Part shown: positions 28,904 to 36,782 of the stretch, one piece after another
How the letters are laid out: each line of letters opens with the position of its first letter
Numbering within the stretch: position 1 is the first letter of the stretch
Origin: CAZSNT01 sp964607765
GTDB lineage: Bacteria; Verrucomicrobiota; Lentisphaeria; Oligosphaerales; JABHEG01
Assembly: GCA_964607765.1 (NCBI GenBank)
Contig: CAZSNT010000076.1
Span: 1-46,776 of the forward strand
Length of the DNA: 46,776 nucleotides
Direction: 5' to 3'
Made by a program: the position numbers and the translations under genes
The notes under the pieces: generated by a model
Databases searched by the model: none
What the model was told of the DNA's origin: nothing
What the model saw: only the letters and a program-made list of their open reading frames with translations

Positions 28904-29268
28904 TGCCCGAAGACCGCATCCTGAAAATCGACTCGGACGAATTCGCGCGGCGATGCGTCGAGATCTGTCATGAACACAAAGCGGAACAGGTGCTCCTGTT
29001 CGATATGCGCGGCAAGTCCATTCTTGCCGATTTCTACATCCTGTGCTGCGGCAACTCGGAACCGCATCTGCGTGCACTCGCAGCCGCGCTGCATCGCGGT
29101 GTGGCGGATTCCGGCGTCCGCTCCCGGACAGAGGGAGAGCTGGCGAGTCGTTGGCTCGTGTTCGACTGTGGTGTCATACTGATCCACATCATGGATGAGG
29201 AGCTGCGCGCGTTCTACCGCTTGGAAGAGCTCTGGGGAGAAGACAATATCCTGCACATCGAAGCATAG
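28903..29268 (+). CDS. rsfS: ribosomal silencing factor RsfS
   Basis: Product of 121 residues. RsfS binds protein L14 on the large ribosomal subunit and blocks subunit joining when nutrients are scarce. The family core is present: AEQVLLFDMRGKSILADFYILCCG, HLRALA, and SRWLVFDCGVILIHIMDEELRAFYRLEELWG. The usual 'TGNS' is CGNS here. Start at 28903, with AAGGAG 5 bases upstream and a one-base overlap with nadD. The next gene begins 6 bases after the stop. Confidence 0.93.
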   Translation: MPEDRILKIDSDEFARRCVEICHEHKAEQVLLFDMRGKSILADFYILCCGNSEPHLRALAAALHRGVADSGVRSRTEGELASRWLVFDCGVILIHIMDEELRAFYRLEELWGEDNILHIEA

Positions 29269-29274
29269 CACCCG

Positions 29275-30345
29275 ATGACCTTCAACGACCGGCAATGGGA
29301 ACGGCATGATTCAGACGGCGCGGCCGCAAGGAGAGGCCGCCGGTCCGGTACGCGCCTGTGCCGTGTGCTTGGCACGCTCCTTCTGCTGCTGCCGCTCTGC
29401 CACGTCGGAGCGGCAGACCTGCCCCCGCCCCCCGAACAGCTGCGGGTGTTGTCCTACAATGTGCACAATTTCACGGCTGACCCAGACTCCAAACTCACGT
29501 CCGCCCAAGCAAGAGACGCCGTGATCGACGTGCTCGCCGACATTGCGGCCGATGTGATGGTGCTGTATGAAATCGGCGGCGAACCCGCACTGGCCGAGAT
29601 ACGAAAAGCGCTCGCCGCCAGAGGCAGACCCTACCCCTTCGCTTCCGTCGTTGAGGCCACCGACCGGGAACGGCAGATTGCTTTCCTGGCCGCAGTGGAC
29701 CCGACACAGGTGAGCCACGACATCACCGCGTTCTACAGCCTGGGCGGGCGCCACGTACCCGTGCGCCGGGGATTCGGACACTGCGTGTTCCAGTGGAACA
29801 ACGGGTACCGCCTGCATATCGTCGGGGCGCACTTGAAGAGCAAGGTCTTTCATTACCTCGGGCAGACCGATATGCGACGCTACGAGGCGCGCCAGCTCCG
29901 CTACCTGTTCAACACCATCATCGAGCAGGATCCTGAGGCGAATGTGCTGGTCGTCGGGGACATGAACGACTCGCCAAACTCATCGCCTGTCGCTACACTG
30001 TGCGGCAGACGCTACAAGGGCCCGAAACAACTCTATGACCTGCGCCCCGTCGACTCCTATGGCATGTCATGGACTCACCTCTGGAGTGAGGCCGATACCT
30101 ATTCGCGGATCGACTACGCGTTCGCCAGTTACTACCTGCTTCCCGAAATCAGGTTCGAAGATACAGGCCTGCCGCTCGCGCCGGAGTGGGCCGAGGCCTC
30201 TGACCATCGCCCCGTTCTGGTGAGCCTCACGCCGCATACCAAACCCGTTACGGAAGCACTGCTGCTGCAGTTTGATCGAAACACGCGTCAACCAACACCG
30301 CCCGCTGAAGAGCGGCAGATCGGAACGCGGAAAGTACGCCGCTGA
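29275..30345 (+). CDS. secreted endonuclease/exonuclease/phosphatase (EEP) family protein
   Basis: Product of 356 residues. After about 27 polar, basic residues comes a hydrophobic segment (RVLGTLLLLLPLCHVGAAD), a likely signal peptide. The EEP fold then starts LRVLSYNVHNFT, and the metal and catalytic positions follow: the acidic residue in VLYEIGG, GAHLKSK, VVGDMNDSP, SRIDYAFAS and the terminal SDHRPVLV histidine. The family includes DNases, phosphodiesterases and lipid phosphatases; the substrate is unclear. Export suggests an extracellular nuclease or phosphodiesterase. It starts 6 bases after rsfS, so it may be co-transcribed although unrelated in function. Confidence 0.84.
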   Translation: MTFNDRQWERHDSDGAAARRGRRSGTRLCRVLGTLLLLLPLCHVGAADLPPPPEQLRVLSYNVHNFTADPDSKLTSAQARDAVIDVLADIAADVMVLYEIGGEPALAEIRKALAARGRPYPFASVVEATDRERQIAFLAAVDPTQVSHDITAFYSLGGRHVPVRRGFGHCVFQWNNGYRLHIVGAHLKSKVFHYLGQTDMRRYEARQLRYLFNTIIEQDPEANVLVVGDMNDSPNSSPVATLCGRRYKGPKQLYDLRPVDSYGMSWTHLWSEADTYSRIDYAFASYYLLPEIRFEDTGLPLAPEWAEASDHRPVLVSLTPHTKPVTEALLLQFDRNTRQPTPPAEERQIGTRKVRR

Positions 30346-30393
30346 CCCTGGCCAGCGTCACATGAACAGAGCATAGAGCCCGGACCCAACACC

Positions 30394-31023
30394 ATGTCCA
30401 ACGAGGATCTTGTCACAAGAGAGTCGCTGCTGCTGAACCTGCGTGATCCCGGCAACGACGATGCATGGGACGAGTTCTACTATTTCTACCGTGGCCTGAT
30501 CTTCGGCTACGCCCGATCCCGAGGCTGCACTGAAACCATGGCGCAGGATGTGCTCCAGGAAACGCTCGTGACACTCACGGAAGTGCTGCCCGACTTCCGC
30601 TATGACCCTGCCCGCGGACACTTCAGATCACTGCTCTGGCGCATCGTCTCCAACCATGTCGCGGACGCCTTCCGAAGAGAACGCAAGTACGTCGCGCTGC
30701 ACGCAGCCATGTCAGAGCCCGAAATCGACAGATTGCTCCGCGCCAATGCAACGGCCGACACTGACAACCCACCGCGTCAAGCCTGGGACGAACAGTGGAA
30801 CAGACAGGTGCTTGCAACCGCGCTCGAACGTGTCAGAAAGAGAGTCGAACCACGCACGTTCGACTCGTTCCGCATGTACGTGTTGGAGCAGCGCCCCGTC
30901 CAGGAAGTCTGTGACGCGCTGGACCTGACGCCTAACGTCATCTACCAGCAGCGACACCGTCTGCTCGCATCGCTGCAGGCTGAGACCGAGAAACTCCGTC
31001 ATCAGTTTGGGGACTTAGGGTAA
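30394..31023 (+). CDS. RNA polymerase sigma factor, ECF-like (PVC type)
   Basis: Product of 209 residues with sigma-70 regions 2 and 4 only. Region 2 contains FYYFYRGLIFGYARSRG, AQDVLQETL and the FRSLLWRIVSNHVADAFRRER segment that melts and reads the -10 element. Region 4 ends with VQEVCDALDLTPNVIYQQRHRLLASL, a helix-turn-helix for the -35. The opening TRESLLLNLRDPGNDDAWDEF is the pattern of planctomycete/PVC extracytoplasmic-function-like sigma factors. No anti-sigma gene is adjacent; an FHA-domain gene follows after one base and is the likely partner. Confidence 0.9.
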   Translation: MSNEDLVTRESLLLNLRDPGNDDAWDEFYYFYRGLIFGYARSRGCTETMAQDVLQETLVTLTEVLPDFRYDPARGHFRSLLWRIVSNHVADAFRRERKYVALHAAMSEPEIDRLLRANATADTDNPPRQAWDEQWNRQVLATALERVRKRVEPRTFDSFRMYVLEQRPVQEVCDALDLTPNVIYQQRHRLLASLQAETEKLRHQFGDLG

Positions 31024-31024
31024 C

Positions 31025-31465
31025 ATGAGCGAGTCATTCGACAGTCAACTCAGTGACGCCCACCACAAAACCACACTGCTGGACGAGCCTGACGAGGGCT
31101 TCGACAAACGCATGCGACGTGTGCACGACCTGCTTACCCAGAACGAACCCCCGAAACAGGTAGGAGCGTACTTCCTCGTCGTCTCGCCCAAAGAACCCGC
31201 GCACTGGGAGAGGATCGAGTCATCGCCATTCACCATCGGGCGAGTCGACGACGCCGACCTCACCGTCGAACACGCCTGGGTCTCTGCACGACACTGCGAC
31301 CTGCAGGCCGACGGCGACGATTGGCTTCTCAACGATCTCGGTTCCACCAACGGTACATTCCTCAACGCCCGCAAGGTGAAGCGCGAGTTCCTCCGCTTCG
31401 GCGACCTTGTCCATCTCGGCAACACAACGCTGCTCTTCTACCTCGTCCGTCCGCCCGACCAGTGA
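31025..31465 (+). CDS. FHA-domain (phosphothreonine-binding) protein
   Basis: Product of 146 residues, cytoplasmic. Residues 62-143 form an FHA domain with all binding landmarks: IGR (72-73), SARH (Ser88, Arg89, His90) and LGSTNGTFL (Asn109). FHA domains bind phosphothreonine peptides made by Ser/Thr kinases. The N-terminal tail is polar and contains adjacent threonines (KTTLLDEP, Thr16-Thr17). A short tail with paired threonines plus one FHA domain resembles the size and layout of actinobacterial GarA/OdhI, though the motif is not identical. It begins one base after the sigma gene, so they are one unit. No kinase gene is in the window. Confidence 0.87.
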   Translation: MSESFDSQLSDAHHKTTLLDEPDEGFDKRMRRVHDLLTQNEPPKQVGAYFLVVSPKEPAHWERIESSPFTIGRVDDADLTVEHAWVSARHCDLQADGDDWLLNDLGSTNGTFLNARKVKREFLRFGDLVHLGNTTLLFYLVRPPDQ

Positions 31466-31495
31466 TTCGGGAACGCAATAGCGCCGCCGAATCAC
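31462..31495 (+). terminator. hairpin overlapping the FHA stop codon
   Basis: GTGATTCGG pairs perfectly with CCGAATCAC around a 16-base loop. The left arm contains the FHA gene's stop. Runs of 7 and 9 T follow only at 31531-31549, so it is a weak intrinsic terminator at best; it may instead protect the mRNA end. Confidence 0.35.
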
Positions 31496-31643
31496 ACCTA
31501 CCCTCATCCCCTCTTCTCCCGCCTCCACCCTTTTTTTGTCTTTTTTTTTGCGGAACCTGCATAAGATCTGCGTCCGAGCCGCGTATATAGCTTGAATGAG
31601 GAACTGGCCGGGCCAGGAAAGTTGTCTGTAGGGGGAGAACCAG

Positions 31644-31677
31644 GGGGGCCATGAGCGGCGCTCATGGTCCCCTTTTT
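31644..31677 (+). terminator. strong intrinsic terminator 1
   Basis: A 13-bp stem with one G-U pair (GGGGGCCATGAGC with GCTCATGGTCCCC), loop GGC, is followed directly by TTTTTCTT. It lies 178 bases after the FHA stop and points rightward only. Confidence 0.75.
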
Positions 31678-32145
31678 CTTTGCCTTTCCCGTCCCTGTCC
31701 TTCTGCTACATTTTTGTTGCGACTGCGCGAGCATGACTCATTTTTGTACCCGCCCCTCGCCGGCGAGGGCGACTGCCGGAGCCTGCCACTGGGCCGCGGC
31801 CTGCCCCGCCCAACCAGTCACTCCCCCGCGGGAAGGGCATCACGTGGTCCAAGCGAGGACCGATTGATGCATACGGACACACGGCAACACCGAACGAGCC
31901 AGGTGCTCTGACGGCCGCGCTCCCGCGCCTCTGCGCCAGCCAGTCGACTGCGCGCCGCCCCTTTCTTGATACATTTATGTGCCCGGCTGCAACACAGCGA
32001 TGCTGGCACCTTCGCGGCTTCTTGTCTTTGCACTGCAATCGTTTGCGTATCAATACAGAGGCTTGGCATCGTCTTGGCTATAGCTGGCATGATAACAGCC
32101 GCGCAGCGCTCAACAGTGCGTCTTCACACGCTGTGAGAATCAAGT

Positions 32146-32203
32146 ACGGCAAGGTGGAACGGTTCCTGCCCATTGCCCCCCCGTTTCCACCTTGCCGTCT
32201 TTT
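32146..32203 (+). terminator. strong intrinsic terminator 2
   Basis: A 17-bp stem with one bulged T (ACGGCAAGGTGGAACGG pairing with 32181-32198) and an 18-base loop runs into TCTTTTC. It lies about 200 bases before aspS, with no coding sequence for over 650 bases upstream. It could be an aspS leader attenuator or the end of a small RNA. Confidence 0.7.
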
Positions 32204-32404
32204 CGCACATCCGAGTACCTGGGGCCATCCGCCAACACCCACGGGAGGCAGCACGTCAACTCCCGCAGCTGCGAATCGGGGCTATATTACCCATTCCCCT
32301 GTCACCTGCGGCGAAACACACAGACTCGGAGGCCAGGCAAGACCAACTGCGTGCGGCGGCTGACGCCGACACGCAGGCCCGGTACTCCAGGAACAGACGG
32401 CACT

Positions 32405-34204
32405 ATGACAACGCAGCTCCATCCCTATCGATCCCACACATGTGACGAACTGCGGCTCGACGACATCGGCCATACGGTTCGCCTGTCCGGGTGGGTGCAC
32501 CGGGTTCGGGACCACGGCGGCATCCTCTTCATTGACCTGCGCGACCACTACGGCATCACCCAGATCGTGGTCGACCCGGAGAAACCCGTCCACCGGGAGT
32601 GTGACGACTGCCGCGCAGAGACAGTGATCTGTGTCACCGGCACGGTCTTGCGCCGCAACGCCGAGACGCGCAATCCGAAGCTTGCCACCGGCGAAGTGGA
32701 GGTTGAGGCCGCCGCAATCGACGTGCTGGGGCATGCCGAGACCTTGCCCATCCCCGTTGCCCAGAACTTGCCCTGTGACGAGAACGTGCGCCTGCGCTAC
32801 CGGTTCCTCGACCTGCGGCGGGACACAATGCACCGCCACATCATGCTGCGGGCCCAGGTTGTGGACAGAACCCGGCAGTTGCTCACCGGTATGGGGTTCT
32901 GTGAGTTCCACACCCCCATCCTCACGACAAGCTCGCCCGAGGGAGCACGGGATTTCCTGGTCCCGAGCCGACTGCATCCGGGCCGTTTCTACGCCCTGCC
33001 TCAGGCTCCCCAAATCTACAAGCAGCTCTTCATGGTCGCGGGATTCGACCGCTACTTCCAGATCGCTCCGTGCTTCCGGGACGAGGACAGCCGTGCGGAC
33101 CGATCACCCGGTGAGTTCTACCAGATCGATCTCGAGATGTCCTTTGTGACGCAAGACGACGTTTTTGCCGTGGTCGAGCAACTCATGCACACGCTGTTCA
33201 CCGAGTTCTCCGACCGTGACACGACCACGCCCCCCTTCCCCCGCATCACCTATGCAGACAGCATGCTCCGCTACGGCACGGACAAGCCTGACCTGCGCAT
33301 TCCCATCGAGATCCAGGACGTCACTGAGCTGTTCCGTGACTGCAGCTTCAATGCCTTCGCGCAGGTGGTCAAACGCGGGGGCATTGTCCGAGCGCTCCCC
33401 GTACACGGTGTGGCGGGACATCCCAGGAGCTTCTTCGATGGACTCATCGAGTTCACCCAGAGCCGCGGCGGCAAAGGTCTGGCCTACCTGACCTGGACCG
33501 ACGAGGGTGTCAAGAGCCCAATCGCGAAGTTCCTGTCCCCTGAGCTGTTGCAGCAACTGCAACAGCGTGGCGAAATGGCGGCGGGAGACGTGATGTTCTT
33601 CGTCGCGGACTCCGAAACAGTCGCCCAGCGCGTGGCCGGGGAAGTCCGAACACATCTGGGACAGCTGCTCGACCTGATCACAGAGGACGGATTCCATTTC
33701 TGCTGGATCACCGACTACCCCATGTTCGAGTGGAACGAGGACAAGCAGCGCGTGGACTTCAGCCACAACCCCTTCTCCATGCCGCAGGGCGGTCTGGACG
33801 TCCTCGAAAACGGCGATCCGCTTCACGTGCTGGCCTACCAGTACGACTTGGTCTGCAACGGCGTCGAACTGTCCAGCGGCGCCATCCGAAACCACCGTAC
33901 GGACATCATGGTCAAGGCGTTCGAGATCGCCGGATACGCCCGCGAGGAGTTGGAAACGAAGTTCGGCGGCCTCTTCCGCGCCTTCCAGTTTGGTGCGCCG
34001 CCACACGGCGGCATCGCCCCGGGCCTGGACCGCATTCTGATGCTGCTCACCGGCGTGCCGAACATCCGTGAAGTGATCGCGTTCCCGTTGAACCAGAGCG
34101 CGCAGGACCCGCTTCTCGGGGCCCCCACAGAGGCAAGCAGACGGCAATTGCGCGAACTGCATCTGCACCCCGTGTTGCCCAAGAAGAGGCCGAACAACGA
34201 GTGA
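32405..34204 (+). CDS. aspS: aspartyl-tRNA synthetase, probably non-discriminating
   Basis: Product of 599 residues, full-length bacterial AspRS with the GAD insertion. It has the N-terminal OB anticodon domain and the class II motifs FLDLRRD, SPEGARDFLVPSR, FYALPQAPQIYKQL, RDEDSRADRSPGEFYQID and the final PGLDRI. The anticodon domain reads WVHRVRDHGGILFIDLRD: the His at position 37 matches the His that, in Pseudomonas-type enzymes, allows charging of both tRNA-Asp and tRNA-Asn, whereas E. coli has Leu. This implies that Asn-tRNA is made by GatCAB amidation, an inference. Start at 32405; an in-frame upstream start at 32192 falls in the terminator hairpin. Confidence 0.96.
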   Translation: MTTQLHPYRSHTCDELRLDDIGHTVRLSGWVHRVRDHGGILFIDLRDHYGITQIVVDPEKPVHRECDDCRAETVICVTGTVLRRNAETRNPKLATGEVEVEAAAIDVLGHAETLPIPVAQNLPCDENVRLRYRFLDLRRDTMHRHIMLRAQVVDRTRQLLTGMGFCEFHTPILTTSSPEGARDFLVPSRLHPGRFYALPQAPQIYKQLFMVAGFDRYFQIAPCFRDEDSRADRSPGEFYQIDLEMSFVTQDDVFAVVEQLMHTLFTEFSDRDTTTPPFPRITYADSMLRYGTDKPDLRIPIEIQDVTELFRDCSFNAFAQVVKRGGIVRALPVHGVAGHPRSFFDGLIEFTQSRGGKGLAYLTWTDEGVKSPIAKFLSPELLQQLQQRGEMAAGDVMFFVADSETVAQRVAGEVRTHLGQLLDLITEDGFHFCWITDYPMFEWNEDKQRVDFSHNPFSMPQGGLDVLENGDPLHVLAYQYDLVCNGVELSSGAIRNHRTDIMVKAFEIAGYAREELETKFGGLFRAFQFGAPPHGGIAPGLDRILMLLTGVPNIREVIAFPLNQSAQDPLLGAPTEASRRQLRELHLHPVLPKKRPNNE

Positions 34205-34221
34205 ACCCGCAGCCGTCCCGC

Positions 34222-35538
34222 TCAGAGCAGGTTCGCTGCAGTCTCGGCCAGGTCACTGCGCTCACCTTTGGCCAGGCACAGGTGCGCCGACAGTCCGCTG
34301 CTGCGGAAGCGGTCCACCAGAAACGCCAAACCGTTCGACAGCGCGTCAACGTACGGGTTGTCGATCTGGTGCGGGTCACCTGTCAGCACGATTTTCGTGC
34401 CGCTCCCCACACGGGTGATCACCGTCTTGATCTCCAAAGGCGTCAGATTCTGCGCCTCGTCGATGATGATGTACTGGCGCGGGATGCTCCGCCCACGGAT
34501 GTAGGTGAGTGGCTCGATGCACAGCTCCTCACACTCGATCACGTCGGGGGGCAGGATACGTGGCGAGCTCCGCTTGTCGCACTCCCGGATGAGCTCGAGC
34601 GCATCGTAAATCGGCTGCATCCAGGGACGCATCTTCTCCTCAATACCCCCGGGCAAGTACCCGATGTCGCGACTGACCGGCATGGTCGGGCGAAACACCA
34701 AGACCCGGTGGTACCGGTCCTCGCCGAAGACCTTGTACAGCCCGGCGGCGACCGCCAGCAGCGTCTTGCCCGTCCCCGCCTTGCCGGTCAGCGTCACAAG
34801 CTTGATGTCATCGTTCAGCAACGCGTCACGTGCAAATGTCTGTTCCAGGTTGAGCGGAGTGATCCCGGCCGTTGCACGATCAAGCCCCGTCAGGGGGACG
34901 ACGCGTCTGCCGTCCCTGTCCACGCGCCCCAGAACGACCGACTTCGCGTCGTCCTCCGACCGCGCCAGCACATACTCGTTGGGCACGCCGTTCAACTCCG
35001 CGATCGCGCATTTGCGCCCTTCCGCCAATCCCGCGAAGCTCTCCGCAGAAACCGTCAAGGTCAGCCAGCCGGGATAGAGATCCGCGTCAGGAAAACGGTC
35101 CACGATGTAATCTTCCGCGGTCAGATCCAGAGCGTCTGCCTTCAGCCGCAGATTCACGTTCTTGGTAACGATAATGGTATCGTCGTTCGGAGAGTCGGCC
35201 TGCAGCTGAAGCGCCGCGCGCAGAATGCTGTTGGCCACCCGGTCGCTGCCGCTGTGCCGGCCGGGCCCCGGCCCCGTCTCCCCACCCCCGCAGACAACAC
35301 GTAACGTGCCGCCGCTGTCAAGCTCCACGCCTTTGCCCAAACGCCCCTTCGCGCGCAGCGCGTCCAGGATCTGAGCAACAGACCGCGAGTTGCGGCCCTG
35401 CTCCGTGGCGTCGTGCTTGAACGTGTCAACGTCCTCGATGACTTCGATCGGGATGATCACGCAGTGCTCACCGAACTGGAAAACAGCACCAGGATTGTGC
35501 AGCATCACATTCGTATCGATGATATAGTTCTTCGGCAT
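34222..35538 (-). CDS. PIN-PhoH fusion ATPase/ribonuclease
   Basis: Product of 438 residues. Residues 1-150 are a PIN-domain nuclease (YIIDTNVMLH with Asp8, then IEVIEDVDTFK and later acidic residues). Residues 215-438 are a PhoH P-loop ATPase with Walker A GKAGTGKT (252-259) and Walker B YIIIDEAQN (356-364). PIN-PhoH proteins (YlaK/PhoH2) act as ATP-driven RNA helicase/nucleases. I chose the ATG at 35538, which has GGAGGGAG just upstream; the open frame extends further to 35652 without homology. Between the domains, residues 83-99 form a Gly-rich linker (GGGETGPGPG). It converges on aspS with 17 bases between stops. Confidence 0.92.
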   Translation of the reverse strand: MPKNYIIDTNVMLHNPGAVFQFGEHCVIIPIEVIEDVDTFKHDATEQGRNSRSVAQILDALRAKGRLGKGVELDSGGTLRVVCGGGETGPGPGRHSGSDRVANSILRAALQLQADSPNDDTIIVTKNVNLRLKADALDLTAEDYIVDRFPDADLYPGWLTLTVSAESFAGLAEGRKCAIAELNGVPNEYVLARSEDDAKSVVLGRVDRDGRRVVPLTGLDRATAGITPLNLEQTFARDALLNDDIKLVTLTGKAGTGKTLLAVAAGLYKVFGEDRYHRVLVFRPTMPVSRDIGYLPGGIEEKMRPWMQPIYDALELIRECDKRSSPRILPPDVIECEELCIEPLTYIRGRSIPRQYIIIDEAQNLTPLEIKTVITRVGSGTKIVLTGDPHQIDNPYVDALSNGLAFLVDRFRSSGLSAHLCLAKGERSDLAETAANLL

Positions 35539-35699
35539 CAACTCCCTCCACCAACCAGCCGGCTTCGGACACACGTCATGACGCAACCGGAGTGCGTACA
35601 GCAAAAACGTAGCACTGCTTACGCCCAGGCGAAAGAGGACCGCAGTCGACAAGCCGAATCCTGCACGCCTGCAGGAAACACCGAATACTGAACATCAAA

Positions 35700-36587
35700 A
35701 TGAAACAACTCACATTCCAATGCGCCGGCCAACGCCGGCAGCTCGGAGACGCCGCCTGGGTCATGGGCATAGTCAACGCCACCCCCGACTCCTTCTCGGA
35801 CGGCGGTCAGTGCCTTGACCCGGAAAGCGCCATAAAGCGCGGGCTGCACATGGCGCGGCACGGCGCAGCAATTCTCGACATCGGCGGGGAATCCACCCGG
35901 CCGGGCGCGCCGCCCGTCAGTGCCGCCGAAGAGATTGAGCGCGTGGTCCCGGTCATCCGCGGCCTGGCCGATCAAACCGATGCGCTGCTCAGTGTCGACA
36001 CAAGCAAGGCGGCCGTGGCCCGCGCCGCCCTGGCCGCAGGCGCGAGCATTGTGAACGATGTCAGCGGCCTGCACCGCGACCCCGAGATGCTCGACGTGCT
36101 GCGCACAACCCAGGCGGGGTGCGTGGTCATGCACATGCGCGGCACGCCCGACACCATGCAGACAATGACGGACTACGCTGATCTGATGGGCGATATCATT
36201 ACCTACTTCCGTGATATTCTGGACCGGACTGCAGCCGCGGGTGTCGCTCGCGAACGCCTCATACTCGACCCCGGCATCGGGTTCGCCAAGACCGCGGAGC
36301 AGAACCTCGAGCTCATCGCGCATCTCGCGCGGCTTCGTGATCTTGGACGGCCGCTCCTGCTCGGACCGTCACGCAAGTCGTTCATCGGCAAACTTCTGCC
36401 GGGTACGGAACCGCAGGAACGTGGCTGGGGCACGGCGGGAGCCGTTGCCTGTTGCGTGCTCTGCGGCGCCGACATTGTCCGTGTCCACGACGTGGACGAA
36501 ATGCGACAGGTGGCCGTCGTGGCTGCAGCCATCAGACAGGCAGCAGCAGGCGGCGAGCCCTTCCGTTGTCCGGACCTCGTCGACTGA
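35700..36587 (+). CDS. folP: dihydropteroate synthase
   Basis: Product of 295 residues. FolP condenses p-aminobenzoate with the pterin diphosphate in folate synthesis and is the sulfonamide target. Conserved blocks appear in order: MGIVNATPDSFSDGG, LDIGGESTRPGA, SVDTSKAAVARAAL, IVNDVSGL, VVMHMRGTP, LILDPGIGFAKT and LGPSRKSFIG. All expected active-site residues are present and nothing suggests an inserted resistance change. A folP gene directly before a diadenylate cyclase gene is a familiar pairing in several phyla. The gene is divergent from PIN-PhoH. Confidence 0.95.
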   Translation: MKQLTFQCAGQRRQLGDAAWVMGIVNATPDSFSDGGQCLDPESAIKRGLHMARHGAAILDIGGESTRPGAPPVSAAEEIERVVPVIRGLADQTDALLSVDTSKAAVARAALAAGASIVNDVSGLHRDPEMLDVLRTTQAGCVVMHMRGTPDTMQTMTDYADLMGDIITYFRDILDRTAAAGVARERLILDPGIGFAKTAEQNLELIAHLARLRDLGRPLLLGPSRKSFIGKLLPGTEPQERGWGTAGAVACCVLCGADIVRVHDVDEMRQVAVVAAAIRQAAAGGEPFRCPDLVD

Positions 36588-36655
36588 GGCAGACCGCCGT
36601 GCCTGCGCAATGCCGCGCGCGTGCGGCGAGTCTTCCCCCGTGCTGGCCCACACAG

Positions 36656-36684
36656 ATGGCAGAACTGACAACGGTCGCTATAGT
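36656..36684 (+). promoter_or_regulatory. candidate promoter for cdaA
   Basis: ATGGCA (36656-36661) and TATAGT (36679-36684) are 17 bases apart. This would allow cdaA-ybbR-miaA to be transcribed independently of folP. The same TATAGT -10 is used before the large protease gene. Confidence 0.4.
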
Positions 36685-36729
36685 TACTCGACGGATATGG
36701 GAGAGTGCCGTCCCATGCTCCGCAGGTCT

Positions 36730-36743
36730 GAACACCGAACACC
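36730..36743. repeat. tandem heptamer GAACACC
   Basis: Two exact copies of GAACACC stand side by side in the leader region of cdaA, downstream of the candidate promoter. The reverse-oriented AGTGTTC pair (GAACACT on the other strand) lies at 26356-26369. Confidence 0.4.
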
Positions 36744-36782
36744 CAACCCGCTGACACGGGCGGGACACTATGGGGCGTGGTC

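Larger units (their letters stand above)
31466..32404 (+). other. 939-base gene-free stretch, possible small-RNA locus
   Basis: No open frame on either strand looks like a protein. Two strong rightward terminator hairpins (31644-31677 and 32146-32203) lie here, with 468 bases between them and no gene for the second to terminate. A TATATT at 32283-32288 could be the aspS -10 box, but no good -35 precedes it. I checked by eye for tRNA, tmRNA, RNase P and SRP RNA landmarks and found none. Confidence 0.5.

Noticed and set aside
31504..31734. small minus-strand frames in the 31.5-32.1 kb region
   Set aside because: Lys/Gly-rich translations of homopolymer and GC-rich DNA, with no ribosome sites.
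31466..32404. tRNA, tmRNA, RNase P, 6S or SRP RNA in the gene-free stretch
   Set aside because: I looked for the T-loop, P4, tmRNA end and SRP tetraloop landmarks and saw none; the hairpins are better explained as terminators.
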